A program made the translations under genes and the position numbers. 64,000 nt of DNA, from the NCBI GenBank assembly GCA_021397835.1, contig JAJFZO010000407.1, forward strand, positions 4,836,001-4,900,000, given 5' to 3'. This DNA is from Moringa oleifera (lineage: Eukaryota; Streptophyta; Magnoliopsida; Brassicales; Moringaceae). The notes under the pieces were generated by a model. It saw only the letters and a list, made by a program, of their open reading frames with translations. It was not told where the DNA came from and made no database searches. Below are positions 26,301 through 36,727 of the stretch, in pieces; the stretch's first letter is position 1, and each line of letters starts with the position of its first letter.

Positions 26301-26388
26301 TAAAAGAAGCATTTTTAGAGGAACAAAAGGTTCTGCCTCCGTAATCGTTGAAGACGCTGTTGGCAGAAGAACTCGCGAGGGTTTCCAT
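23327..26388 (-). CDS. CBM20 starch-binding-domain protein, probably plastid (At5g01260-like)
   Basis: Five exons on the minus strand: 26388-26170, 25409-25370, 25267-25107, 25025-24279 and 23551-23327, giving one frame of 463 residues. The N-terminal 50-70 residues ([13 protein letters not shown]...) are rich in Ser, Ala, Arg and Asn, like a chloroplast transit peptide. Residues about 90-190 form a CBM20 fold: [58 protein letters not shown] and a WQPGPDR...TITIIEDW end. The remainder is acidic and low-complexity. The last exon ends with a conserved-looking basic-aromatic tail ([19 protein letters not shown]). No catalytic domain is present, so it probably binds starch or glucan (inference). 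The first splice is ambiguous: a GC donor at 26169 with acceptor 25410, or a GT donor at 26165 with a downstream acceptor, give slightly different residues. Reading through the donor at 24278 would add only VTA before a stop. Confidence 0.85.
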
Positions 26389-26600
26389 CAGTCACTCTAC
26401 TAACTCCCAAACAAAAAGAAAGAGAGAGAGCGAGGGATGGATAAGCGCTACTGGTTTCGTTTGTGTAATCACTAATGAGACACTCTTGGCTATGACGAAG
26501 AGGAGGCAATTGCTTTTCCTTCTTGTCTGTTTTTACATTTATAAATGGATGGATCCGGTGCCACGTGGCATAAAGACACGCATCACCAGGGGCGGATTAG
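26389..26600 (-). promoter_or_regulatory. Promoter of the CBM20 gene with palindromic G-box and TATA box
   Basis: A perfect palindrome GCCACGTGGC (G-box core CACGTG) lies at 26560-26569. About 20 bases closer to the gene is a TATAAA on the minus strand at 26543-26538, inside ATTTATAAAT. The ATG at 26388 is about 150 bases further on. G-boxes bind bZIP and PIF-type bHLH factors in light- and ABA-regulated genes, which would suit a plastid starch-related protein. The regulation is inferred. Confidence 0.5.
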
Positions 26601-26819
26601 CCTTTTAATAATTCAACGTGAGAATCTCAACTAAACATTCAGCATCTCGAGGAATTATTAGTGTCACCGCCTGTGCTCACTGCATTTACCCTCCGCCATT
26701 AATTTCACTGACCTGTGCCATCTGTCTCTCAGACAGTCGGCCTCCCTCTGTTTCTCTCTCTCCACTATGCGTAGGGAGCTACACGCTTCGCCTAACGACT
26801 GTGCTACCGTTAGAATCAA

Positions 26820-28095
26820 TTAATGGGCTTCTTGTGGATTTGAGCCTCTTGGAACAGGCTTTAGCCTGGAAGGAACAACCAATGGGGCCCATTAGTCTAT
26901 GGCTTCCATAGAAAAACCTATATTGGGCTATTTTGGGGTGATCTTGTAGACTTGCACATAAATGGGCTTTTTTAGCCCAATATTGTGTGGGCTAAGAGGG
27001 CCAACCACTTGGTCTCGAATGGGTTTTCCACCTCACTGGTCAATCGGCCCATGGCACAACATCCCAAGATGGGCTTGTAATACAGGCCTCCATACAGAAA
27101 ATAGACTCCAGCTGCAGACTCTTTCACCATATTGGGTATGTGACGGGTTTTGAACTTCGGCCCATGGCCTATAACGTTTACTGCTTATAAAGCCCAGTGT
27201 GATATGGGCTCTGATGCCCAATTTTTGTTCTTTGGTGACTTTGCGGCATTTTGTTGGTTATTAAGCCCATTCTTGATGGGCTCGTGCTACAGGCATTTGC
27301 ATGGGAAATGGCCTTAGGTGTAGAATCCTCTACTATATTGTGTTTTTCTGTGATGAGCTTTGAGGCCCACTCTTGTTAGCTATAAATGAGCTTTCCATCC
27401 TGTTTGTTCTTAGGCCTGTAAAGCAACATTCCTTGATCGATTCGTTACATAGGTCCGCAGCACTCTTCGTTGCATTGATCTTTTTGCTATGGGCTTTGGG
27501 CTTTGACACAACAATGTCACTTATAGCTTTTGTTGCTTGCAACGCATTACATTTCATGATGAGCTCGTGCTGCAAGCCTGTCCATGGGAAATGGGATCCA
27601 AGGCAATGGATTTCTACCACATTAGGCTTTTTGTAATGGGCTTTATGTTTTAGGCCTAATATGAAAGCTTACAAGCTGTTCACAACGCTTGCTGTCCTCT
27701 CAGGTCAAGTTTGTATTCTTTAAATACGATTTCGACTTCATTAATTATTGGACCTATGGCGTAACATCTTACTAGACATGGGCCTCAGCTAACCTCTTTT
27801 ACTATGTTCCGGCTTTCGGCCTAATACTATAGCCCATTGAATTTTGCTTGCAAGATTCAGTATGATATGCCCTGTAAAGCCTAATTCTGTAGTTTTTCAT
27901 GATCGGCCTGATAAATGTTAGGCCTAAAGCAGAACATCCCTTGATGGACAGCTGGCACAAGTGGCACCATATGCGACATGGGCTCCAGCTGCAGGCCCTT
28001 CAATTTTTTCTGCGTCTTATTGGGGTGGCTTTTAGGCTCGAAGTGCCCAATAATCTAGCCTATGGTCTTATTTGCCCTTTTAAAAGGCAGATTAA
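26820..28095. repeat. Old diverged tandem repeat rich in GGCCCA/GGGCTT motifs
   Basis: A gene-free stretch with recurring blocks. One block reads roughly GGCC(T/C)A-GGC-AACATCCCTTGATGG and recurs at about 27045, 27411, 27748 and 27918. Another, GATG(G/A)GCTCGTGCT-CA-GCC-CATGGGAAATGG, recurs at about 27277 and 27557. Spacing suggests a 340-370-base unit, perhaps two halves of about 170 bases. Copies are strongly diverged. GGGCTT, AGGCCT and AAGCCCA words occur every few dozen bases. I recognise no transposon ends and no coding capacity; short open frames here are incidental. Confidence 0.55.
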
Positions 28096-28119
28096 GATTA
28101 AAAACAAAAAATTAAAAAA

Positions 28120-28121
<2 letters not shown>

Positions 28122-28200
<79 letters not shown>
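28122..28200 (-). tRNA. tRNA-Leu (anticodon UAG)
   Basis: The minus strand folds as a class II tRNA of 79 nt before CCA addition. The 7-bp acceptor stem GACAGTT/AGCTGTC contains one G-U pair. The D-arm has GGCCGAGTGGTC and the anticodon stem is CCAGA/TCTGG around loop TTTAGGC (anticodon TAG). The variable arm is about 14 nt, and the T-arm is GTGGGTTCAAATCCCAC. There is no intron. A T6 run follows directly downstream on the minus strand (plus-strand AAAAAA near 28114-28119), a good Pol III terminator. Internal A and B boxes are intact, so the gene looks functional. Confidence 0.95.
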
Positions 28201-28649
28201 GCTATTGAACTGTTTTTCCCATTTCCATATGGGAATAATAAATCTTTATTTACCGAGTACTTCCTCTTTCAAGCCAGCCTTGTGGGCTGCACCGCCTGGA
28301 AGATTCCAACCGTTCTTGGACTCTGTCTGAGCGACTTGATCTCGGAATTTGTCACGAAAATTAGGGCCACTCTCCCTAATTTGCTCACGTTTGCTTGTCC
28401 GTCGCCATCAATTTTCTACAAATTGAAGTTTCACGACATTTCCTTTCATTTAAATCTCAAAGCCAACAAAAGTCACCCCGTATGAGCTACACTTTCTCAA
28501 CCTTTCTTACTTGCAAGACCTGAATCTGCGTTCCATTATGTTTAAGTGATAAAGTTGTCAGGTGAATTTCTATTAGCCTAGACAGCTGTATAACAATGAA
28601 AGATGTTCCCATGGAGTGGAGCAAAAATCCTGCATCTATTTGTTTCTGG
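28201..28649. other. Intergenic region with no recognised gene
   Basis: Balanced composition and short chance open frames, with no homologous block recognised. It may include more decayed parts of the receptor-kinase relic that follows. Confidence 0.4.
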
Positions 28650-29000
28650 AAAGAATTCCTTCTTGCTTTCTGGGTTCCTGGGATTAGTTTCGATCATGTC
28701 TCTTCCAATTATTTCTTGATCAAGAAAGGTGAAAAAGGAGCCTCTAATATCAGTCATCTACTTCACCCAGAAGGATTTAAGTTACTCAGAATTACATCAG
28801 CAAGGAGCTTTTCAAAGCATTCATGGCTAAGGGTGAAGCTTTGAGAGAGGCCTGAGGGGTTCAACTTTCAAGTCTTGACTGCTTTGCTGACATTGTAGAC
28901 TTTCCCCGGTGATGACTTCAAAGCTCTGGTCTATGACTTCATGCTCATTGCGGGAGCTGGGTTGCTTCGGATCCACAAGCAGCCCATAATGGGAAAGAGC
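28650..29000 (+). pseudogene. LRR receptor-kinase relic (LRR-XII type), decayed
   Basis: Translation across frames gives pieces of an LRR-XII receptor kinase in the right order. A hydrophobic stretch with an internal stop (about 28678-28718) is followed by a basic juxtamembrane SRKVKKEP (28720-28743). Then come DLSYSELHQ (28774-28800), a block equivalent to SFxAECEALR (about 28815-28848) and GDDFKALVYDFM (28908-28943). About 40 codons between SELHQ and the block before the alpha-C helix are missing, removing the Gly-rich loop and catalytic Lys. Further frameshifts and stops follow. The intact homologue starts 1.5 kb downstream on the same strand, so this is probably an old tandem duplicate. 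The 82-residue open frame at 28596-28844 is a by-product. Confidence 0.75.
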
Positions 29001-30454
29001 ACCTTATTCTTTCAGTCAATGTATATCAATCACTCTTTTGTCCTGTTAGGCGGTCTCTACCGAAGGGGATAAAACGCTATTTTATTGTTAAAAATTAATC
29101 AAATCGTCTCCAATGAAACAGTAAATTTACTTCTTTAATTTAGTATAACTACAGTGTCAAATTTGATGCAATACTATAATTATACCAAATTTAGTGATTT
29201 TTAAATTATTATTTTTTATAAATTATTTTTTCAAAATTTTTGAATCAAAAATATTTTTATTAATAATTTAATAAATATGTAATATTATTAAAAAATTATA
29301 TCATTAAAAATATTCAATATAAAATTTTTTATTTAAATTAATAATAATAATAATTTATTTATTTAATAATAAAATTATATATTATTAAAATTATTATTTA
29401 AAAATATGTGAAAATTTAAAATAATTTATAATTTATTATGTAATTTAAATTTTTGCATGAATATGATAAAAATAAAATTTTTTTCAATTGATAACACAGT
29501 ATAATAAATATAACAACACATCAACGATTACAACTTAAACTAAAATTACAACATTAATTAAAATTAAAATAGTTCAACAATAATAAACTAAATATTGTAA
29601 TGTGTTAGTGATTTTATTTTGTCTTGTATTAATTACGTAATAAAATTTTAATATCAATTTGAATCATGTATTTAAAATTACTCTATCAAAAAATTATATA
29701 TTATCGTAAAAATATAAATAACTCATAAAAATAATTAAGTTAAAATTACAGTAAAAATATTTTTTTAAAATTTAATTAATAAATTATTAATTTTAAAAAT
29801 TACTAAAAATTATAATTTATTATATAATATTAATTTTTTTAAAAATATAAATATAAATTAAAATTTTAAATTATATTAATTATTTTAAAAATATAAATAA
29901 ATTAATTAATATTTATAAATATTTTTATTAATAATTATTATTTATATTATTAAAATAATATTATAACATTAATTTGATATAAATAAATTAAAAATAAAAA
30001 TTTTAATTTTAAAATATTTTTAAAAAATTTAAACATTAAGTTAGTGTTAAATTTACCGTATAAAGTTGGAGATAACCTTAACCAATCAGATGTCACTAGG
30101 TTTTTTTTCTAGTAAACGTAGACCTGCAGAAAAGAGGAAAGGCATTAATTAATATTTTCAGGCTTGACTAACTTGTCATTCAGATGTGAAGCAAGGACAC
30201 GTCTCTTTGTCGGACAGCTTTATGCCCACATATTCAACTGACAATTATTTAACAGTTGTGGAAACTCTCTACAATCTCATGGAAGAAGTGGGGAAAGTTC
30301 TTCCAGTACAGTCCTCTCCACTAAAAATCCTACAATCTAGGCATCCGAAAGCATTCTCCGATTCCTTTCAAACTACGCCAACTGAACTTCTGATTTAAAG
30401 TGAAACTGGAAAGCAAATTTCTTAAGACAGAACCTGAGTTTTGAGTTCTGACTA
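29001..30454. other. AT-rich intergenic DNA and upstream region of the LRR kinase gene
   Basis: From about 29080 to 30060 the sequence is almost only A and T, with no coding potential. The last 400 bases before the ATG at 30455 have more balanced composition and should contain the promoter and leader. I could not place a TATA box with confidence. Confidence 0.45.
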
Positions 30455-33400
30455 ATGGAGAGTACTAAGATTTCCAGGGTATTCTTCCTGGTGTTTTTCC
30501 ACTCAACCCTCTTTGTTTCGGTGTACTTTTCTTTCTCTGATTGTGTCAAACGTGGACTTGAAACTGATAAACTAGCTTTACTTGCTTTCAAGAGCCAGTT
30601 AACTGATGATCCTTTTGGAGCTTTGAGTACATGGAACGATTCTCTCCATGTCTGCAGATGGCTTGGAGTTACCTGCAGCACGCGGCATCAAAGGGTCGCA
30701 GCCCTGGATCTTCATTCCAGGAATTTAACAGGTTCCATCTCTCCTTGCATTGGGAACTTGACATTCCTCAGCAGTATCAATCTTCAGCAGAATAGCTTCA
30801 AAGGTGAGATCCCTCAAGAAATCGGTTGTCTGTTTAGGCTAAGATTTATCAGTTTTCGAGAGAATAAGTTACAAGGGGAGATTCCAATTAATCTCACTCG
30901 TTGTTCAGAACTCAGGGTTATTGAATTTGGCATGAACAAGCTCACTGGGAGAATTCCAGCTGAGCTTGGGAATCTACCAAAACTAACTGGGTTGGGTCTT
31001 GCCAATAACAAGTTGACAGGATCTATCCCGCCGTCACTCGGGAACCTCTCTTCTCTTGAGGCGCTATCTTTGTTAGAGAACAGTTTAAGTGGCAGCATTC
31101 CTGTTGAGCTTGGCCATCTTAAGAAGCTTACGATGTTTCAGATCTCTGTAAACTACTTAACAGGTCCAATTCCGACCCAACTCTTCAATATCTCTTCTAT
31201 GAAATACTTCATGGTTTCAGATAACCAATTGGTTGGAGAAATCCCACCTGATATTGGATTCAATATGCCCAATCTCAGTTGGCTTCTCCTGGGAAGGAAT
31301 AGATTTACAGGGCCTATACCACATTCTATATCGAATGCAAGTAGTCTTGAACATCTAGATTTTGTGCTAAACCACTTTACTGGGTCGATACCTGTAAACT
31401 TGAGGGGACTGAAGAATCTTATCTGGCTCAATTTTGCTGTAAATAACCTTGGAACAAGACAGGGAGATGACCTTAGGTTCATTGATTCCCTGGTGAACTG
31501 TACTTCCCTGGAACGTCTCGGCCTTAGCAATAATAGTCTGAAAGGAGTTTTGCCAGGTTCCATAGCTAACTTGTCATCCTCCCTCAGTTTTTTAACTATG
31601 GGAGCAAATAAGATATCTGGAAATATCCCAGCTGATATAGGGAACCTTAGAGGTCTAATGGTGTTAGGAATAGAAGATAATCTTCTGACAGGGAGCATCC
31701 CTGTTTCTGCTGGGTATCTCGCAAACCTAAGTTTGTTGTCAATTTTCGGGAACAGATTGTCTGGTGAAATTCCTTCCTCCCTGGGAAATCTTACTTTGTT
31801 GACAGAGCTTAGCTTAGACAACAATGCCTTGCATGGGAAAATACCTTCAAGTCTAGGGAATTGCCAGCATCTGCAGGGTATTGGCCTCTCAGCAAACAAC
31901 CTGTCTGGTTCCATTCCCACTGAAATACTCCGAATTTCTTTCTTATCAAGATGGCTGGATTTGTCGCAAAACCAATTAACAGGTCCTGTGCAAGTGGAAG
32001 TCGGCAACCTGAGGAACCTGGAAATACTAGACCTGGGAGACAACAAATTTTCAGGAGAAATTCCAAATTCACTTGGACAGTGTGTTAGCTTAGACCATCT
32101 AAGTTTGAGAGGCAACTCTTTCCAGGGGCCTATACCTTCCTCATTAAGTGCTCTACGAGGGCTCGAGGACCTTGATCTTTCTGAAAACAACTTTTCTGGG
32201 GAAATCCCAGATTTTCTAGGTACATTTCTCTTCCTGAAAACATTAAACTTGTCCTTTAACAATCTTGAGGGAGAGGTACCGCAAGAAGGGATCTTTCGAA
32301 ATGCTAGTGGAGTTGCAATCACCGGAAACGAAAAGCTTTGTGGAGGAGCTCCACAACTGCATCTGGATAATTGCCTATCCAAGGACACAAAGAAAACAGG
32401 GCATCGCCGGCTTTTCCTTATAATTATCCTAAGCCTCTTCTTAGCAGCCTGTTTGCTTCTAGCCTGTTTGGTTACAATTCTTTGTTGGAGAAGAAATGTG
32501 AAAAGAAAAGCTTCAGCTAAGAATACTTCATCCAGGAAGTACTTAAGAGTTTCTTATGCAGAGCTGCTAAATTCAACAGATGGGTTCTCTTCTGCAAATC
32601 TGATAGGAACTGGTGGTTATGGTTCAGTGTACAAAGGAAATCTAGGGGTTGAGGAAACAGCCATTGCAGTGAAGGTGCTAAATCTTCAACAGAGTGGAGC
32701 TTCAAAGAGCTTCACGGCTGAATGTGAAGCCTTGAGAGGCATTCGTCACCGAAATCTTGTCCGAGTGATTACTTCCTGCTCCAGTGTGGATTACAAAGGC
32801 AATGAATTCAAAGCCATCGTGTACGAGTTCATGCCTAATGGGAGTTTAGACAACTGGTTGCATGAACCAGACGGGCAAAACCCAAGGCCAAATCTAACTT
32901 TGGAGCAAAGACTGAGCATTGCCATTGATGTGGCACAAGCTTTGGATTATCTTCATCACCGTTGTCACACAACAGTTGTTCATTGTGATCTTAAGCCAAG
33001 CAATGTGCTTCTTGATGATGAGATGGTTGCCCATGTAGGTGATTTTGGACTGTCCAGGCTCCTCTACTATAAAAACTCCCAAAATCAGGCCAGCTCAAGC
33101 AGGTTGAAAGGGTCAATAGGCTACGTCGCTCCAGGTAAAACATCTACACTTTCCTGGAAACAAGCTCGTAAAGGTTTAGGTTATGGAAGTTTTTAGTGGT
33201 TTTGTTGCTTTCTTTTGCATCTTTGATCATCTTACGCATCTTTGTTATCATTATGAGATGAAGCAAATGAAGTACCATCGATGGTTGATGAGAAATGGGT
33301 TGAATGCAGAGTATGGAGTGACGGGCAAGGTTTCCACAGATGGAGATATTTACAGCTATGGCATACTCCTGCTGGAAATCTTCAGCGGAAGGAGACCAAC

Positions 33401-33698
33401 CGACAACATCTTCGGGGATCGCCTCAGTCTGCGTAGCTTTGTCGAGGCCGCGATTCCAGATGGAGTGCTTGAAATCGCAGAATCCATGATTGTTGAAGAA
33501 GCACTTCATGTTCATCAAGGCACCAACAACAAGAAATCACTGGAGAAATCAAGGAACAAACTCCATGAAATCTTGGCGTCTGTACTGAAAATAGGAATCC
33601 GGTGCTCTGCGGAACTGCCCAGAGAAAGAATGGAGACGAAAGATATCATCAAGGAGTTACAGGAACTGAGAGACATGGTTTCTGTGTCAAGCCCATAA
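30455..33698 (+). CDS. LRR receptor-like kinase, subfamily XII, non-RD (EFR/At3g47570-like)
   Basis: Two exons, 30455-33134 and 33310-33698, joined at a split Glu codon (APEYG), give 1022 residues. In order: signal peptide (about 1-30), LRR N-cap with CRWLGVTC, about 20 plant-type LRRs (LxxLxLxxNxLxGxIPxxLGNL), a CGG-containing LRR C-cap, a membrane helix (about 653-676) followed by CWRRNVKRK, and a kinase. Kinase landmarks: [12 protein letters not shown] from 717, Lys740, HCDLKPSN from 843, DFG at 863-865, and the split APEYG; the C-terminus is intact. HCD instead of HRD makes it a non-RD kinase, the class typical of pattern-recognition receptors. The single intron after the activation segment is standard for subfamily XII. 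It should sit in the plasma membrane and sense an extracellular ligand, likely microbial (inference; ligand unknown). The related relic upstream suggests a shrunken cluster. Confidence 0.93.
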
Positions 33699-36600
33699 TG
33701 AGTTCATGACCCAGGAGGAAAGCTGTAGCTAAACTCATCAAAGAACCAGGAAACTTGATTCAAATTCAGAAATACCAGTCTGTAAGATGTGAGAAATATG
33801 GTTTCTGGGTCCAAGAGTAACATAATTTCTCTTCACTATGTGAGAATTTGTAACGATAATATATAAAAAAATAAAACAAATCTTAATAATTTCTTTACTA
33901 AATTCTTATATACAAGTATTTTTTTAAAAAAATATTGATAAAATTCAAATCAACAAAAAAAAAAAAAAACTTTCATTCAATTTGAAAGTTGTGCACTTCC
34001 TTTTGTTGGTCCTCCTACCTACCCAAGTTGCAATAACCCACTTTGGGCCAATGGCCACTCTGTATGCCATTATTCTCCAATTGGCATCTATGGGTTTAAA
34101 ATTATGCTAATCATAATGATAATTCAAGACTTAGTGGGCATTGACCATTATCACCTAATTGTGCTATTTCTCTTCAATTGCTATTTTAAAGTTATATTTA
34201 ACCCAAAAAAAGAAACAGATTTTCGGGGACTTATCCGATCATGTAATAATATTAATTCAGATGATAAAAAGAAACTAGGAGGTAGATTGAACATTCCATT
34301 CTCATGTCTGTGTGTTAGTTTGTTGGAGAGGCAAATCAGAAACGTATTTCTGTGAGGCACATGAATTTTAAGATTGGAGATTTATATATTACGAATTTAT
34401 TTTTTAATTTTATGGAATAAATAATTAGTCGTCGGTCAACAGAAAATAAATATAGCAATTAATATAAGGATAATGACGTAATTTCGTAAAGTAGAAAAGG
34501 CGCAAAGGGCGAAAGATGCTTACACAAGTTGCACAATAAGCCAAAGCAGTCTTTGTTAAAAAAAGGAATTAAGCAGACGACGGCGAAAAGAGTAGTTTGG
34601 GAATCTCCCGTGTACGTGGCATTGTGGGTTACCATTAATTATCACGTTTTTTTTGTTATTGCTTAAAAATGAAAAAGAAAAATCAAGTGGAGAATAAATT
34701 TTAAAAAATAATGGTCAACTCTCTCTAAATTTCAATTTTTTAAAAATTTGAAGGTTAAATTTTGCGTTAAATTTACTTTAGCTTAATTTTGTGGTTTGTC
34801 TGGAAATGTTTGATGAGAGGATTGTGCGTTAACTTTTGTGATTTTAAATGAGATTTATGTTGTTAGAGTAGGAAAACATAATTAAATAAATATGAACCTT
34901 ATAAGTTTTAAAGCAGACTTGTGAGAAGATTTTTTTAAATATATATATAATATATTTTTAAATATTTACTTTATTAATTTAAAATCCAAAAATATTAATT
35001 ATTTTTATAATAATAATTATAAAAAAATTTTATTGTTTACTTCATGTTGTTAATTAAATGTTTATATTTAAATAGTGATAAATTAAATTATGATACTTTA
35101 TTAAAAATCTTAAATATTAAAGATATTTAAATTAAAGATTTACACACAATAAATTTTGATATAAAAATTTTTACAGACATAAATATTTAAGCTATATGGT
35201 CACAAAAAATTTTAATTTTTTTATAATTAAAATTTATATTTTTTAAAATTTATATTTTTTAAAAAAATATTTGAATTATTTTTTAAGTATTTTAATAATA
35301 AAAATACTTTTAATTTTTTATTATTTAAATTAAAATTTAATTTAATGTCAAATTAATAAATCAACTTTTAATTTATCAGTTTTTAAATAAAAATTTTAAT
35401 TAATAACACGAGATAAATCTAATCATGATTAAATTTGTAAGATCATCTCAGATACTGAAAATAAAAATCTTATAAACAACTTTAAAAGAGTGCGAATCTA
35501 CACATAATCTTATTAAAATAATATATTATTAATTCAACAAAATCTGATATAATTCATGAGAGTCTTTTTCTCCTCTTATAATGAAAAAATGAAAGGTACC
35601 AGCATTTGCAAATGGGATGAGATTGATTCCCTCACATTCCATGCCTGTACTTGTCAAAGAGACAGAGACACGTAGCGGTAGATAATGATAGAACCTTATC
35701 CCCTTAACTTAGGCCATTTAATGGTCACATAGCAAGTCCTAAAAAACAATTTTCTCTCATCCATTTTCTTTGTATCCAAACACAATTTAAGCAGCTGAGA
35801 TTCAAGTTGCATTAGATGTCGCAATCAGATGACTAATGAAACCGACGAACTAACAACCTCAATATGTTTAGCATGCTAATTGCCAACATTTCAGGCCAAA
35901 AAAAAAATTAGGTGAAATAAATCACCAACGAGTCGATTAAATATATATGCGAGAACGAAACAAGTTTAATGTTTTATTTTATGTGAATTAATTCCTTTTA
36001 TATGTTAGTATCCGATTTTTTTATCCCATCAACATCGAGGAGTCCCTAATGAAAAAGAGAGATTAATTTTTATATGCTAAAATTGGAAATTTTGGAAGGT
36101 TAAATCAATTATCGATTATGACTTAATTTTTATGAAAATAAAATTAGAACTTACACCCGATGATTGAGTTTTGAAGGAAGAAAATGACTTCATCACAAGC
36201 AGAAGATCGTCCCAACTTCATTTTCCAATGTCAAAATTAGAAACTAGAAGTTGGGTTAGTCCACCGAGGCATTTATGATACGTCATCGGCATACCCCTTA
36301 TATGCACAAATTCAAACATAACAAAGACTAGTTTACGGTAATTATTGAATTAGTTAACAAGAATTATTGGAAATTTTAAGTTTAATTAATTATGAGATAA
36401 TCTTTAATTAATTTCTTCTTCTAGGACGTGAATGTTGAAGGCGACCTGAGTTCTGTCCCTTGAATTGGTCCATGGCGGCTATTATTAGGACTTTCTCATG
36501 AACACGCATGGAAAGTTAAAAAATGGAGAGCGGAGCAGGACGTGTAAAACAACACGCAGAGAAGGAAAAATAATAATAATAATAATAATGGAGTGACAGA

Positions 36601-36727
36601 AGAGGCAAAAGATATCGCAGGAGACTTCTGTGACCTTTCCTAATCTTATATACCCATCACAAGGGTGTCGTCTCTTCGCCATGCAAGTTCTTTTCAAGCT
36701 TTGATTGCTTATCTGCATTCAACTGTC
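33699..36727. other. AT-rich intergenic DNA and glycosyltransferase promoter
   Basis: No gene seen. The centre (about 34670-35530) is extremely AT-rich. An (AAT)n tract lies at about 36570-36588. A TATATA at 36647-36652 about 75 bases before the ATG is a possible TATA element. The frame upstream of the ATG at 36728 stays open to a GTG near 36665, but plant nuclear genes use ATG. Confidence 0.45.

Noticed and set aside
28596..28844. 82-residue open frame as a separate small gene
   Set aside because: The sequence aligns in other frames with LRR-kinase juxtamembrane and kinase pieces, so it is relic DNA.
31153..32388. 411-residue open frame on the minus strand
   Set aside because: Antisense shadow of the LRR region; repeated codons of the leucine-rich repeats keep the complementary frame open.
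36665..36727. Longer N-terminus for glycosyltransferase copy 1
   Set aside because: The extension starts at GTG with no in-frame ATG; a plant nuclear gene should start at the ATG at 36728.
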